A DNA stretch of 64,000 nt, taken from positions 1-64,000 of the forward strand of contig NZ_WWJT01000720.1 in the NCBI RefSeq assembly GCF_009865385.1. Direction: 5' to 3'. Position 1 is the stretch's first letter. Every line of letters begins with the position of its first letter. Positions 14,802 to 26,747 of this stretch are shown here, one piece after another. Made by a program: the position numbers and the translations under genes. The notes under the pieces are model-generated. The model saw only the letters and a list, made by a program, of their open reading frames with translations, was not told the DNA's origin and ran no database searches. This DNA is from Streptomyces sp. SID486 (GTDB lineage: Bacteria > Actinomycetota > Actinomycetes > Streptomycetales > Streptomycetaceae).

Positions 14802-17573
14802 ATGCCGGTGACCATCCCCGCGCCCACCTCCCTGGAGATCCCCGCCGTCACCGACGCCGAGGAGCTGATCTGCGACGTCCTGGTCATCGGCGGCGGCACC
14901 GCCGGCACCATGGCCGCCCTGACCGCCGCCGAGCGCGGCGCGAACGTCCTGCTGCTGGAGAAGGCCCACGTGCGGCACTCCGGGGCGCTCGCCATGGGCA
15001 TGGACGGCGTCAACAACGCGGTCATCCCCGGCCGCGCCGAGCCCGACGACTACGTCGCCGAGATCACCCGCGCCAACGACGGCATCGTCGACCAGTCCAC
15101 CGTCCGCCAGACCGCTACGCGTGGCTTCGCGATGGTGCAGCGGCTGGAGTCGTACGGGGTCAAGTTCGAGAAGGACGAGCACGGCGAGTACGCGGTCCGC
15201 CAGGTCCATCGCTCCGGCTCGTACGTACTGCCGATGCCAGAGGGCAAGGATGTCAAGAAGGTCCTGTACCGGCAGCTGCGGCGGCGCGAGATGCGGGAGC
15301 GGATCCGGATCGAGAACCGGGTGATGCCGGTCCGGGTGCTCACCGCGGCGGGGCGCGCCGTGGGGGCCGTCGGGTTCAACACCCGTACCGGTGCGTTCGT
15401 CACCGTCCGGGCGGGGGCGGTGATCCTCGCGACCGGTGCCTGCGGCCGGCTGGGCCTGCCCGCCTCCGGTTACCTCTACGGCACCTACGAGAACCCCACC
15501 AACGCCGGTGACGGGTACGCCATGGCCTACCACGCGGGCGCCGAGCTGACCGGTATCGAGTGCTTCCAGATCAACCCGTTGATCAAGGACTACAACGGTC
15601 CGGCCTGCGCCTACGTCGCCAACCCCTTCGGTGGCTACCAGGTCAACCGGCACGGCGAGCGCTTCGTCGACTCCGACTACTGGTCCGGGCAGATGATGGC
15701 CGAGTTCGCTGCCGAGGTCGCCAGCGACCGCGGCCCGGTCTACCTCAAGCTCAGTCACCTGCCCGAGGAGTCGGTCTCCGCGCTGGAGTCGATCCTGCAC
15801 TCCACCGAGCGGCCCACCCGCGGTACCTTCCACGCCGGACGCGGGCACGACTACCGCACCCATGACGTCGAGATGCACATCTCCGAGATCGGTCTGTGCG
15901 GCGGCCACTCCGCCTCCGGCGTCCGCGTCGACGACCACGCGCGTACGACCGTGCCCGGCCTGTACGCGGCCGGCGACCTCGCCTGCGTCCCGCACAACTA
16001 CATGATCGGCGCCTTCGTCTTCGGCGACCTCGCCGGCGCGGACGCCGCACGCTGCACGGCGTACACCGGTGAGCTTCCCGCGGACCAGGTGCGTGAGGCG
16101 CACGAGTTGATCTACCGTCCGCTGCGCAACCCGGACGGTCCGCCGCAGCCCCAGGTCGAGTACAAGCTGCGCCGCTTCGTGAACGACTACGTGGCACCGC
16201 CGAAGTCCGGTGCGCGGCTCTCCCTGGCGCTGGAGGCGTTCGAGCGGATGCACGCCGACATCGGCGCGATGGGTGCCCGCACCCCGCACGAGCTGATGCG
16301 CTGCGCCGAGGTCACCTTCATACGCGACTGCGCGGAGATGGCCGCCCGCGCGTCGCTGGCCCGTACGGAGTCCCGCTGGGGCCTCTACCACGAACGTCTC
16401 GACCACCCAGGGCGTGACGACGCCTCCTGGTTCCATCATCTCGATCTGCACAAGTCCCCCTCTGGTGCGATGGAGTTCACGGCCCGGCCCGTGGCTCCTT
16501 ATCTGGTCGCGGTGGAGGAGTTCACGCCTGTCGGCGGTCCCTCCCGGTATCTGGGCGAGGTCCGTCCCGAGCATGTGGACACGGCCGGGCCTCGTGAGGT
16601 GGCGCCGGTGGCCTCGGTGCCCGCGCCCGCGCGGGCCGCCGGTTCCGTGGACCGGGCGGGCGGCGGCGGTTCCGCTTCGCCCCGGCTGCTGGAGCTGCTG
16701 GAGCTGGCCGAGGCGGAGCCCGAACTCGCCGAGATCGAGTCCTACCTGGGCGACTCCGATCCCGCGGTCCGGCGTACGGCCGTCTCGGTGCTCACGGAGA
16801 CCCTGCCCCCCGGCACCGGGCAGGCCCTCGCCGGTGCGCTCACCGACCCCGATGCCGAGGTACGGGCGACCGCCGCGGCCTCACTGCGCGAGCTCGTCGA
16901 GACACTGCCTGCCGAACCCGCCCTGGGTGCCGCCCTCACCGCGGCGCTGGCCCAGTCCGACCCGGTGGTCCGCGCAGCCGCCCTCGATGTGCTGCGCGCC
17001 CTGCGGCTCGGCGAGACCGCGGTGTTCGCGGCGGCGCTGGACGATCCCGACATCGCCGTCCGGACGGAGGCCGTACGGGCGCTCGTCTCGGTCGACGCGG
17101 TCCGGGCACTGGCGGGCGCGGCGGACGATCCCTCCCGGGAGGTCCGGGTCACCGTGGCCAAGTCCCTGGCCACCGTCGGCTCGGGGGCGGCGGGCGCCTC
17201 CGACCGGGAGCTGCTGGCCGCCGCCCTGGACCGGCTCACCGAGGACGGTGACCCGCTGGTGCGCGGCGCGGCACTCGGCGCGCTGGCGGCCACCGGCTGC
17301 CCGCCTCCGCTCGCCGCCCGTGCCGTGTCCGCGCTGTCGGATCCGGCCTGGCAGGTCCGGTCCGGCGCCGCGACCGGGCTGTCGGCCGCACCCGCCGGCA
17401 CGGCCGTCCCCGCTCTCGCCAAGGCCCTCGCCGACCCGAACGCCGATGTCCGCAAGGCGGCGGTCCTGGCCCTGAGCCGGCACCGCGCCACGACCGAGGC
17501 GCGCGCGGCCCTCGCCACGGCCACGGCCGACTCGGACGCGGACGTCCGGGCCTACGCGGCACGGGGGCTGTGA
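14802..17573 (+). CDS. AprA/FrdA-like FAD flavoprotein fused to C-terminal HEAT repeats
   Basis: This 923-residue protein has two parts. Residues 1-about 620 form a fumarate reductase/APS reductase-type flavoprotein: Rossmann 'VIGGGTAGTMAA' (28-39), 'GALAMGMDGVNNAV', 'HRSGSYVLPMPEGKDVKK', 'ISEIGLCGGHSASGV' and 'TTVPGLYAAGDLACVPHNY'. After an Ala/Pro/Gly linker, about 640-923 hold roughly eight HEAT/PBS-lyase repeats ('LGDSDPAVRRTAVSVL', 'LTDPDAEVRATAAASLREL', 'LADPNADVRKAAVLALSRH'). The AprB-like ferredoxin in the operon is its likely electron partner; the reaction is unknown. AAAGG lies 1 base before the ATG but 7 before an in-frame GTG at 14808, which may be the true start. The HEAT tail is unusual for this family. 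Confidence 0.88.
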   Translation: MPVTIPAPTSLEIPAVTDAEELICDVLVIGGGTAGTMAALTAAERGANVLLLEKAHVRHSGALAMGMDGVNNAVIPGRAEPDDYVAEITRANDGIVDQSTVRQTATRGFAMVQRLESYGVKFEKDEHGEYAVRQVHRSGSYVLPMPEGKDVKKVLYRQLRRREMRERIRIENRVMPVRVLTAAGRAVGAVGFNTRTGAFVTVRAGAVILATGACGRLGLPASGYLYGTYENPTNAGDGYAMAYHAGAELTGIECFQINPLIKDYNGPACAYVANPFGGYQVNRHGERFVDSDYWSGQMMAEFAAEVASDRGPVYLKLSHLPEESVSALESILHSTERPTRGTFHAGRGHDYRTHDVEMHISEIGLCGGHSASGVRVDDHARTTVPGLYAAGDLACVPHNYMIGAFVFGDLAGADAARCTAYTGELPADQVREAHELIYRPLRNPDGPPQPQVEYKLRRFVNDYVAPPKSGARLSLALEAFERMHADIGAMGARTPHELMRCAEVTFIRDCAEMAARASLARTESRWGLYHERLDHPGRDDASWFHHLDLHKSPSGAMEFTARPVAPYLVAVEEFTPVGGPSRYLGEVRPEHVDTAGPREVAPVASVPAPARAAGSVDRAGGGGSASPRLLELLELAEAEPELAEIESYLGDSDPAVRRTAVSVLTETLPPGTGQALAGALTDPDAEVRATAAASLRELVETLPAEPALGAALTAALAQSDPVVRAAALDVLRALRLGETAVFAAALDDPDIAVRTEAVRALVSVDAVRALAGAADDPSREVRVTVAKSLATVGSGAAGASDRELLAAALDRLTEDGDPLVRGAALGALAATGCPPPLAARAVSALSDPAWQVRSGAATGLSAAPAGTAVPALAKALADPNADVRKAAVLALSRHRATTEARAALATATADSDADVRAYAARGL

Positions 17574-17604
17574 GCCCCGCACCTCACCGGGCGGCCGGGC
17601 CGGG

Positions 17605-19590
<1,986 letters not shown>

Positions 19591-19714
19591 CGTCCTGTCC
19601 CCCGTCGGTCCCCCGTGTGTCGTCTCTCGACCGCTGCCTCCACCATAGGGGTCCGGACCGACAGCCCCCGGAGTTGTCCACAGGCTCGCCGGACCCGTGG
19701 GGTGCCGTGACGCG

Positions 19715-19757
19715 CCGCTGCCCGGCACCCTCCGGAAGCGGGGGTGCCGGGCAGCGG
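19715..19757 (-). terminator. Strong hairpin terminator of the nuo operon
   Basis: CCGCTGCCCGGCACCC at 19715-19730 pairs perfectly over 16 bases with GGGTGCCGGGCAGCGG at 19742-19757 across an 11-base loop. It lies 17 bases beyond the nuoN stop and before recQ, so it should end the complex I transcript. Confidence 0.85.
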
Positions 19758-19773
19758 TGGGTCCGCGGTGCGG

Positions 19774-21423
19774 TCAGCGCACGAAGACGCCCGCCTGGCT
19801 CGCGAGGTCCAGGAAGTACTGGGGCGCCACGCCGAGGACCAGCGTCGCCGCCACGCCCACGCCGATCGTCGTCATGGTCAGCGGGGACGGCACGGCGACG
19901 GTCGGTCCTTCCGGCCTGGGCTCGCTGAAGAACATCAGCACGATCACCCGGATGTAGAAGAACGCGGCGATGGCCGAGGAGATCACACCGACCACGACCA
20001 GTGGGACGGCGCCGCCGTCCGCCGCCGCCTTGAAGACGGCGAACTTGCCCGCGAACCCGGAGGTCAGCGGGATGCCGGCGAAGGCCAGCAGGAACACCGC
20101 GAACACGGCCGCCACCAGCGGCGAGCGGCGGCCGAGGCCGGCCCACTTGGACAGGTGGGTGGCCTCGCCGCCCGCGTCCCGCACCAGCGTGACCACCGCG
20201 AAGGCGCCGATCGTCACGAAGGAGTAGCCCGCCAGGTAGAAGAGGACCGACGACACGCCGTCCTTCGACGTGGCGATGACACCCGCGAGGATGAAGCCGG
20301 CGTGCGCGATGGACGAGTACGCCAGCAGCCGCTTGATGTCGGTCTGTGTGATGGCGACGATCGCACCGCCCAGCATGGTGATGATCGCCACGGCCCACAT
20401 GACCGGCCGCCAGTCCCAGCGCAGCCCGGGCAGGACGACGTAGAGCAGGCGGAGCAGCGCGCCGAAGGCGGCCACCTTCGTCGCCGCCGCCATGAAGCCG
20501 GTGACGGGGGTGGGCGCGCCCTGGTAGACGTCGGGGGTCCACATGTGGAACGGCACCGCGCCGACCTTGAACAGCAGGCCCATGACGAGCATGGCGGCGC
20601 CGATCAGCAGCAGGGCGTCGTTGCCCATGGTGCCGGCGAGTGCCGGGTCGATGTCGGTGGCCGTGCCGTCGACGACCTGGGCGATGCGCGCGTAGGACAC
20701 CGAGCCCGCGTAGCCGTAGAGCAGGGCGATGCCGAACAGCGTGAACGCCGAGGCGAACGCGCCGAGCAGGAAGTACTTGACCGCGGCCTCCTGCGACATG
20801 AGCCGCTTGCGGCGGGCCAGCGCGCACAGCAGGTACAGCGGGAGGGAGAGCACCTCCAGGGCCACGAACAGGGTCAGCAGGTCGTTGGCGGCGGGGAAGA
20901 CGAGCATGCCGCCGATCGCGAAGAGCAGGAGCGGGAAGACCTCGGTGGTGGTGAAGCCGGCCTTCACCGCCGCCTTCTCGCTGTCGCTGCCGGGTACGGA
21001 GGCGGCCTGGGCGGCGAAGGAGTCGACGCGGTTGCCGTGCGCCGCCGGGTCCAGGCGCCGTTCGGCGAAGGTGAACAGGCCGACGAGGCCGGCCAGCAGG
21101 ATGGTGCCCTGCAGGAAGAGGGCCGGGCCGTCGACGGCGATCGCGCCCATGGCCGCGATGTGTGCCTTGGTGGTGCCGAATCCGTCGGCCGCCAGCGCGA
21201 CGACCGCGGCGAACGCGGCGCACAGGGCTACGGCGGACACGAACACCTGCGCGTAGTAGCGGGACCTGCGCGGTACGAACGCCTCGATGAGGACCCCGAC
21301 CAGCGCGGCGCCGATGACGATCAGCGTCGGCGACAATTGTCCGTATTCGATCTTCGGCGCGTCGATCTTGGAGATCGGGTCGGCCGCTGTTGTCCACAGG
21401 CTGTGGACGGCTGATGCGCTCAC
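19774..21423 (-). CDS. nuoN: NADH-quinone oxidoreductase subunit N
   Basis: This 549-residue antiporter-like membrane subunit of complex I has about 14 hydrophobic segments and carries part of the proton-pumping path. 'LLAYSSIAHAGFILAGV' and 'FKVGAVPFHMWTPDVYQGAP' are family hallmarks, the latter with the Lys of the half-channel. GTG at 21423 overlaps the nuoM stop (GTGA). It is the last gene of the operon, with a strong terminator following. Confidence 0.95.
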   Translation of the reverse strand: MSASAVHSLWTTAADPISKIDAPKIEYGQLSPTLIVIGAALVGVLIEAFVPRRSRYYAQVFVSAVALCAAFAAVVALAADGFGTTKAHIAAMGAIAVDGPALFLQGTILLAGLVGLFTFAERRLDPAAHGNRVDSFAAQAASVPGSDSEKAAVKAGFTTTEVFPLLLFAIGGMLVFPAANDLLTLFVALEVLSLPLYLLCALARRKRLMSQEAAVKYFLLGAFASAFTLFGIALLYGYAGSVSYARIAQVVDGTATDIDPALAGTMGNDALLLIGAAMLVMGLLFKVGAVPFHMWTPDVYQGAPTPVTGFMAAATKVAAFGALLRLLYVVLPGLRWDWRPVMWAVAIITMLGGAIVAITQTDIKRLLAYSSIAHAGFILAGVIATSKDGVSSVLFYLAGYSFVTIGAFAVVTLVRDAGGEATHLSKWAGLGRRSPLVAAVFAVFLLAFAGIPLTSGFAGKFAVFKAAADGGAVPLVVVGVISSAIAAFFYIRVIVLMFFSEPRPEGPTVAVPSPLTMTTIGVGVAATLVLGVAPQYFLDLASQAGVFVR

Positions 21424-22991
21424 TTGGCCGCCTCCACCTCGGGCTTGGGGTCCTTCTTGTGTACGTCGGACATGGTCTGCTTGACCGCCGGGTTGACGAT
21501 GTCCGTGACGGGCTTCGGGTAGACGCCCAGGAAGATCAGCAGGACGATCAGCGGGGCGACGACCACCAGCTCGCGCGCGCGGAGGTCGGGCATCGCGGAG
21601 ACCTCCGGTTTCACCGGGCCCGTCATCGTCCGCTGGTACAGGACGAGGACGTACAGCGCGGCGAGCACGATGCCGAACGTGGCGATGATGCCGATCACCG
21701 GGTAGCGCGTGAACGTGCCGACCAGGACCAGGAACTCGCTCACGAACGGCGCGAGTCCGGGCAGCGAGAGGGTGGCCAGGCCGCCGATCAGGAAGGTACC
21801 GGCGAGCACCGGGGCGACTTTCTGCACCCCTCCGTAGTCGGTGATGAGCCGCGAGCCGCGCCGGGAGATCAGGAAGCCGGCGACCAGCATCAGCGCGGCC
21901 GTGGAGATGCCGTGGTTGACCATGTAGAGCGTGGCACCGGACTGGCCCTGGCTGGTCATCGCGAAGATGCCCATGACGATGAAGCCGAAGTGCGAGATCG
22001 ACGCGTAGGCGACCAGCCGTTTGATGTCCCGCTGGCCGACGGCGAGCAGCGCGCCGTAGACGATGCTGATGAGCGCCAGTACGAGGATCACGGGCGTTGC
22101 CCACTTGCTGGCCTCGGGGAACAGCTGGAGGCAGAAGCGGAGCATCGCGAACGTGCCCACCTTGTCGACGACCGCGGTGATGAGGACGGCGACCGGCGCG
22201 GTGGACTCCTGCATGGCGTTGGGCAGCCAGGTGTGCAGCGGCCACAGCGGCGCCTTGACCGCGAAGGCGAAGAAGAAACCGAGGAACAGCCAGCGTTCGG
22301 TGCCGGTCGCCATGTGCAGCGAGCCGTTCGCGCGGGCTTCGGCGATCTGCTGGAGGCTGAAGTTTCCGGCGACCACGTAGAGGCCGATCACCGCGGCCAG
22401 CATGATCAGACCGCCGACCAGGTTGTACAGGAGGAACTTCACCGCGGCGTACGACCGCTGGGTGGCGGCCGTCTCCTCGCCGTGCTCGTGGGCACGGTCC
22501 CCGAAGCCGCCGATGAGGAAGTACATCGGGATGAGCATGGCTTCGAAGAAGATGTAGAAGACGAAGACGTCGGTGGCCTCGAAGGAGATCACCACCATCG
22601 CCTCGACCGCCAGGATCAGCGCGAAGAAGCCCTGGGTGGGCCGCCAGCGCCGGCTGCCGGTCTCCAGCGGGTCCGCGTCGTGCCAGCCCGCGAGGATGAT
22701 GAACGGGATCAGCAGGGCGGTGAGCGCGATCAGCGCCACCGCGATGCCGTCGACGCCCAGCTCGTACCTGACCCCGAAGTCCTTGATCCAGGCGTGGTTC
22801 TCGGCGAGCTGGTAGCGGGCGCCGTCCGGGTCGAAGCGGACGAGGACGACGATCGCGAGGGCGAGCGTGGCGAGGGAGACGAGCAGTGCCAGCCACTTGG
22901 CGGCGGTGCGCTGTTTGGCCGGTACGGCGGCCGTGGCGACGGCCCCCAGGGCCGGGAGCGCCGCCGTCGCTGTCAGCAGAGGAAAGGACAT
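21420..22991 (-). CDS. nuoM: NADH-quinone oxidoreductase subunit M
   Basis: This 523-residue antiporter-like subunit has about 14 membrane segments. 'AFAVKAPLWPLHTWLPNAMQ' holds the key Lys, 'RLVAYASISHFGFIVMGI' is the discontinuous helix region, and an acidic Glu lies in 'FFEAMLIPMYFLIG'. It is spaced 5 bases from nuoL and overlaps nuoN. The C-terminus carries a charged tail rich in Lys, Glu and Asp. Confidence 0.96.
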   Translation of the reverse strand: MSFPLLTATAALPALGAVATAAVPAKQRTAAKWLALLVSLATLALAIVVLVRFDPDGARYQLAENHAWIKDFGVRYELGVDGIAVALIALTALLIPFIILAGWHDADPLETGSRRWRPTQGFFALILAVEAMVVISFEATDVFVFYIFFEAMLIPMYFLIGGFGDRAHEHGEETAATQRSYAAVKFLLYNLVGGLIMLAAVIGLYVVAGNFSLQQIAEARANGSLHMATGTERWLFLGFFFAFAVKAPLWPLHTWLPNAMQESTAPVAVLITAVVDKVGTFAMLRFCLQLFPEASKWATPVILVLALISIVYGALLAVGQRDIKRLVAYASISHFGFIVMGIFAMTSQGQSGATLYMVNHGISTAALMLVAGFLISRRGSRLITDYGGVQKVAPVLAGTFLIGGLATLSLPGLAPFVSEFLVLVGTFTRYPVIGIIATFGIVLAALYVLVLYQRTMTGPVKPEVSAMPDLRARELVVVAPLIVLLIFLGVYPKPVTDIVNPAVKQTMSDVHKKDPKPEVEAAK

Positions 22992-22996
22992 CGGTA

Positions 22997-24943
22997 TCAG
23001 ACCGCCCTCATCAGCAGGGTCGCGGCGACCAGCAGTGCCGCGCCGCCGAACATCGAGACCGCGTAGGAGCGGGCGAAGCCGTTCTGGAGCCGGCGCAGCC
23101 GCCCGGAGAGACCGCCGAAGCCGGCCGCCGTGCCGTTGACGACGCCGTCGACCAGGGTGTGGTCGACGTACACCAGCGAGCGCGTCAGGTGCTCGCCGCC
23201 GCGTACCAGGACCACGTGGTTGAAGTCGTCCTGGAGCAGGTCGCGGCGGGCCGCGCGGGTCAGCAGCGAGCCGCGCGGGGCGACGGCCGGGACGGGCTTG
23301 CGGCCGTACTGGGCCCAGGCGATGCCGACGCCGACGACCAGGCAGACCATGGTCGCCGCGGTGACCGCCGCCGCGCTCAGCGGGGAGTCGCCCTCGCTGT
23401 GCCCGGTGACCGGCTCCAGCCAGTGCAGGAAGCGGTCGCCGATGCTGAAGAAGGCACCGCCGAAGACGGAACCGACGGCCAGCACGATCATGGGGATCGT
23501 CATGACCTTCGGGGACTCGTGCGGGTGCGGCTCGCCGTGCTCACCGCGCGTCTCGGCGGCGGGCTCGGCGCTCGGCGCCTGCGGCGAGCGGGTGGGTTGG
23601 TTCCTCCAACGCTCCTCCCCGAAGAACGTCATCAGCATCACGCGCGTCATGTAGAAGGCGGTGATGGCCGCGCCCAGCAGGGCCGTGCCGCCGAGGATCC
23701 AGCCCTCGGTGCCGCCCTTGGCGAACGCCGCCTCGATGATCTTGTCCTTGGAGAAGAAGCCGGACAGGCCCGGGAAGCCGATGATGGCGAGGTAGCCGAG
23801 GCCGAACGTGATGAACGTGACCGGCATGTACTTGCGCAGGCCGCCGTAGCGGCGCATGTCGACCTCGTCGTTCATGCCGTGCATCACGGAACCGGCACCG
23901 AGGAACAGCCCGGCCTTGAAGAAGCCGTGCGTCACCAGGTGCATGATCGCGAAGACGTAGCCGATGGGGCCGAGACCGGCCGCGAGGACCATGTAGCCGA
24001 TCTGCGACATGGTCGATCCGGCCAGCGCCTTCTTGATGTCGTCCTTGGCGCAACCGACGATCGCACCGAACAGGAGCGTGACCGCGCCGACGACGGTGAC
24101 GACCAGCTGGGCGTCGGGGGCGGCGTTGAAGATGGCGCCGGAGCGGACGATCAGGTAGACGCCCGCGGTCACCATCGTCGCGGCGTGGATCAGGGCCGAG
24201 ACCGGGGTCGGGCCCTCCATGGCGTCCCCGAGCCAGGACTGCAGCGGCACCTGGGCGGACTTGCCGCAGGCGGCCAGCAGCAGCATCAGGCCGATCGCGG
24301 TGAGCTTGCCCTCGGAGGCGTCACCGGTGTGGCTGAGGACCGGGCCGAAGGCGAAGCCGCCGAAGGTGGTGAACATCAGCATGATCGCGATCGACAGGCC
24401 CATGTCGCCGACGCGGTTGACCAGGAATGCCTTCTTCGCGGCCGTGGCGGCGCTGGGCTTGTGCTGCCAGAAGCCGATCAGCAGGTACGAGGCGAGGCCG
24501 ACACCCTCCCAGCCGACGTATAGCAGCAGGTAGTTGTCGGCGAGGACGAGCAGCAGCATCGCCGCGAGGAACAGGTTCAGGTAGCCGAAGAAGCGGCGGC
24601 GCCGCTCGTCGTGCTCCATGTACCCGACCGAGTACAGGTGGATCAGCGAGCCGACGCCCGTGATGAGCAGGACGAACGTCATCGACAGCTGGTCCAGGCG
24701 GAAGGTGACGTCCGCCTGGAAGCCGGCCACCGGCACCCAGCTGAAGAGGTGCTTGACGAGCGTGCGGTGTTCGGCGCCCTTGCCGAGCAGGTCGGCGAAG
24801 AGGATCAGGCCGAACGCGAAGGAGGCGGTCGACAGGAGCGTGCCGATCCAGTGGCCGACGCGGTCCAGGCGCCGGCCGCCGGTCAACAGGACGGCCGCTC
24901 CGAGCAGGGGCGCCGCGATGAGCAGCGCGATCAGGTTCTCCAC
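22997..24943 (-). CDS. nuoL: NADH-quinone oxidoreductase subunit L
   Basis: This 648-residue subunit is the distal antiporter-like subunit with the long lateral helix. '[20 protein letters not shown]', '[20 protein letters not shown]' and '[18 protein letters not shown]' are diagnostic. Residues near 440-480 include a hydrophilic His/Glu-rich loop ('[16 protein letters not shown]') before the last helices. It is 15 bases from nuoK. Confidence 0.96.
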   Translation of the reverse strand: MENLIALLIAAPLLGAAVLLTGGRRLDRVGHWIGTLLSTASFAFGLILFADLLGKGAEHRTLVKHLFSWVPVAGFQADVTFRLDQLSMTFVLLITGVGSLIHLYSVGYMEHDERRRRFFGYLNLFLAAMLLLVLADNYLLLYVGWEGVGLASYLLIGFWQHKPSAATAAKKAFLVNRVGDMGLSIAIMLMFTTFGGFAFGPVLSHTGDASEGKLTAIGLMLLLAACGKSAQVPLQSWLGDAMEGPTPVSALIHAATMVTAGVYLIVRSGAIFNAAPDAQLVVTVVGAVTLLFGAIVGCAKDDIKKALAGSTMSQIGYMVLAAGLGPIGYVFAIMHLVTHGFFKAGLFLGAGSVMHGMNDEVDMRRYGGLRKYMPVTFITFGLGYLAIIGFPGLSGFFSKDKIIEAAFAKGGTEGWILGGTALLGAAITAFYMTRVMLMTFFGEERWRNQPTRSPQAPSAEPAAETRGEHGEPHPHESPKVMTIPMIVLAVGSVFGGAFFSIGDRFLHWLEPVTGHSEGDSPLSAAAVTAATMVCLVVGVGIAWAQYGRKPVPAVAPRGSLLTRAARRDLLQDDFNHVVLVRGGEHLTRSLVYVDHTLVDGVVNGTAAGFGGLSGRLRRLQNGFARSYAVSMFGGAALLVAATLLMRAV

Positions 24944-24958
24944 GATTCTTCCGACCCC

Positions 24959-25258
24959 TTACAGCTTCATCAGGCTGGCGTCGTCGACCGAGGCCGAGTG
25001 GCGGGTACGGAACAGCGACACGATGATCGCTAGGCCCACCACGACCTCCGCGGCGGCGACGACCATCGTGAAGAAGGCGATGATCTGCCCGTCGAGGTTG
25101 CCGTGCATCCGGGAGAAGGTGACGAACGCGAGATTGCAGGCGTTCAGCATCAGTTCGACGCACATGAAGACCACGATGGCGTTGCGCCGGACGAGGACGC
25201 CGGTCGCGCCGATCGTGAACAGCAGGGCGGCGAGGTAGAGGTAGTTGACCGGGTTCAC
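24959..25258 (-). CDS. nuoK: NADH-quinone oxidoreductase subunit K
   Basis: This 99-residue membrane subunit has three helices with the conserved buried acidic residues, Glu in '[15 protein letters not shown]' and Glu in '[15 protein letters not shown]'. These residues link quinone chemistry to proton movement. It overlaps nuoJ by ATGA. Confidence 0.96.
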   Translation of the reverse strand: MNPVNYLYLAALLFTIGATGVLVRRNAIVVFMCVELMLNACNLAFVTFSRMHGNLDGQIIAFFTMVVAAAEVVVGLAIIVSLFRTRHSASVDDASLMKL

Positions 25259-26100
25259 TTCGACGCCTCCTCGGGCCGCTTGAACGTCTCCGGCTGGATC
25301 GCCCTGCGTTCCAGGCGCTCCTCCGCACGCTGCTCCAGCGCCCGCAGGTCGTTCAGCGCCTCCGTGGACACGTCCCGGATCTGGCCGCGTTCACGCAGCG
25401 TCTTGCTGACGGTCAGGTCGGAGGGGGTGCCGTCGGGCAGCAGGCCCGCGATGTCCACGGCGTTGTGCCGGGCGTAGACACCGGGGGCGGGCAGCGGCGG
25501 GATGTGGGCGCCCTCGCGGATGCGCTGTTCGGACAGCTCGCGCTGGGTCTTGGCGCGCTCCGTGCGCTCGCGGTGGGTGAGCACCATGGCGCCGACCGCG
25601 GCCGTGATGAGCAGCGCGCCGGTGATCTCGAAGGCGAAGACGTACTTGGTGAAGATGAGGGCCGCGAGGCCCTCCACGTTGCCGTTCGCGTTCGCCCGGC
25701 CGATGCCGTCGAAGTCCTTCAGGGAGGCGTTGGCGATGCCGGTGAAGAGCAGGACACCGAAGCCGACGCCGCACAGGAGGGCGAGCCAGCGCTGGCCCTT
25801 GATGGTCTCCTTCAGGGAGTCCGCGGCCGTGACGCCGACGAGCATCACCACGAACAGGAACAGCATCATGATCGCGCCGGTGTAGACGACGATCTGCACG
25901 ATCCCGAGGAAGTAGGCGCCGTTGGCGAGGTAGAACACCGCCAGGACGATCATGGTCCCGGCGAGGCAGAGCGCGCTGTGCACGGACTTCTTCATGAAGA
26001 CGGTGCACAGGGCGCCGATCACCGCGATCGTGCCGAGCACCCAGAACTGGAAGGCCTCACCGGTGGAGGTGGTGTAGGCGGCGAGGTCGTGCGTCGTCAT
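25255..26100 (-). CDS. nuoJ: NADH-quinone oxidoreductase subunit J
   Basis: This 281-residue membrane subunit has five helices in its first 180 residues, including '[20 protein letters not shown]', the conserved pi-bulge helix. About 100 further residues form a charged, cytoplasmic tail ('[17 protein letters not shown]' to the end), longer than in proteobacteria but usual for actinobacteria. ATG at 26100 overlaps the nuoI stop. Confidence 0.95.
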   Translation of the reverse strand: MTTHDLAAYTTSTGEAFQFWVLGTIAVIGALCTVFMKKSVHSALCLAGTMIVLAVFYLANGAYFLGIVQIVVYTGAIMMLFLFVVMLVGVTAADSLKETIKGQRWLALLCGVGFGVLLFTGIANASLKDFDGIGRANANGNVEGLAALIFTKYVFAFEITGALLITAAVGAMVLTHRERTERAKTQRELSEQRIREGAHIPPLPAPGVYARHNAVDIAGLLPDGTPSDLTVSKTLRERGQIRDVSTEALNDLRALEQRAEERLERRAIQPETFKRPEEASK

Positions 26101-26747
26101 CGGCCGATCACCTTCTTCGAGGCCGGCTCGTCCTCGCCGAAGGTGGAGGCGGCCTCCTGCGGCACCTCGCCCTTGGAGACGGCGACCTGCCGGACGGTGC
26201 CGGGCGCGGCCTGGGTGACGAGGCCGCGGTAGTAGTCCTGCTCGTCCGTCCCCGGGAAGATCGAGTGCGGGGAGTCGACCATGCCCTCTTCGAGACCGGC
26301 GAGCAGCTGCTCCTTGGTGTAGATGAGGTCGGCGCGGCTGGAGTCGGCCAGCTCGAACTCGTTCGTCATCGTCAGCGCGCGCGTGGGGCACGCCTCGATG
26401 CACAGTCCGCACAGGATGCAGCGGGCGTAGTTGATCTGGTAGACGCGGCCGTACCGCTCGCCCGGCGAGTAGCGCTCCTCGTCGGTGTTGTCGGCGCCCT
26501 CCACGTAGATGGCGTCGGCGGGACAGGCCCAGGCGCACAGTTCGCAGCCGACGCACTTCTCCAGACCGTCCGGATGGCGGTTGAGCTGGTGCCGGCCGTG
26601 GAACCGCGGAGCCGTGGTCTTCTTCTGCTCCGGGTACTGCTCGGTCAGCCGCTTCTTGAACATGGCCTTGAAGGTCACGCCGAAGCCGGCCACGGGGTTC
26701 TGGAAGCCGGGCTTGGTCTGCCCGGACTCCTGAGGCTCCTCAGCCAT
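26097..26747 (-). CDS. nuoI: NADH-quinone oxidoreductase subunit I
   Basis: This 216-residue peripheral-arm subunit carries clusters N6a and N6b, with '[16 protein letters not shown]' and '[16 protein letters not shown]'. The start at 26747 is chosen for AAAGGAGG 7 bases upstream. An N-terminal amphipathic segment ('[17 protein letters not shown]') packs against the membrane arm. It overlaps nuoH by 8 bases. Confidence 0.96.
   Translation of the reverse strand: MAEEPQESGQTKPGFQNPVAGFGVTFKAMFKKRLTEQYPEQKKTTAPRFHGRHQLNRHPDGLEKCVGCELCAWACPADAIYVEGADNTDEERYSPGERYGRVYQINYARCILCGLCIEACPTRALTMTNEFELADSSRADLIYTKEQLLAGLEEGMVDSPHSIFPGTDEQDYYRGLVTQAAPGTVRQVAVSKGEVPQEAASTFGEDEPASKKVIGR

Noticed and set aside
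13047..16574. 1175-codon minus-strand frame across the importer and flavoprotein genes
   Set aside because: It lies opposite four well-supported genes and encodes low-complexity Arg/Gly/Asp sequence. Its length results from the high GC content.
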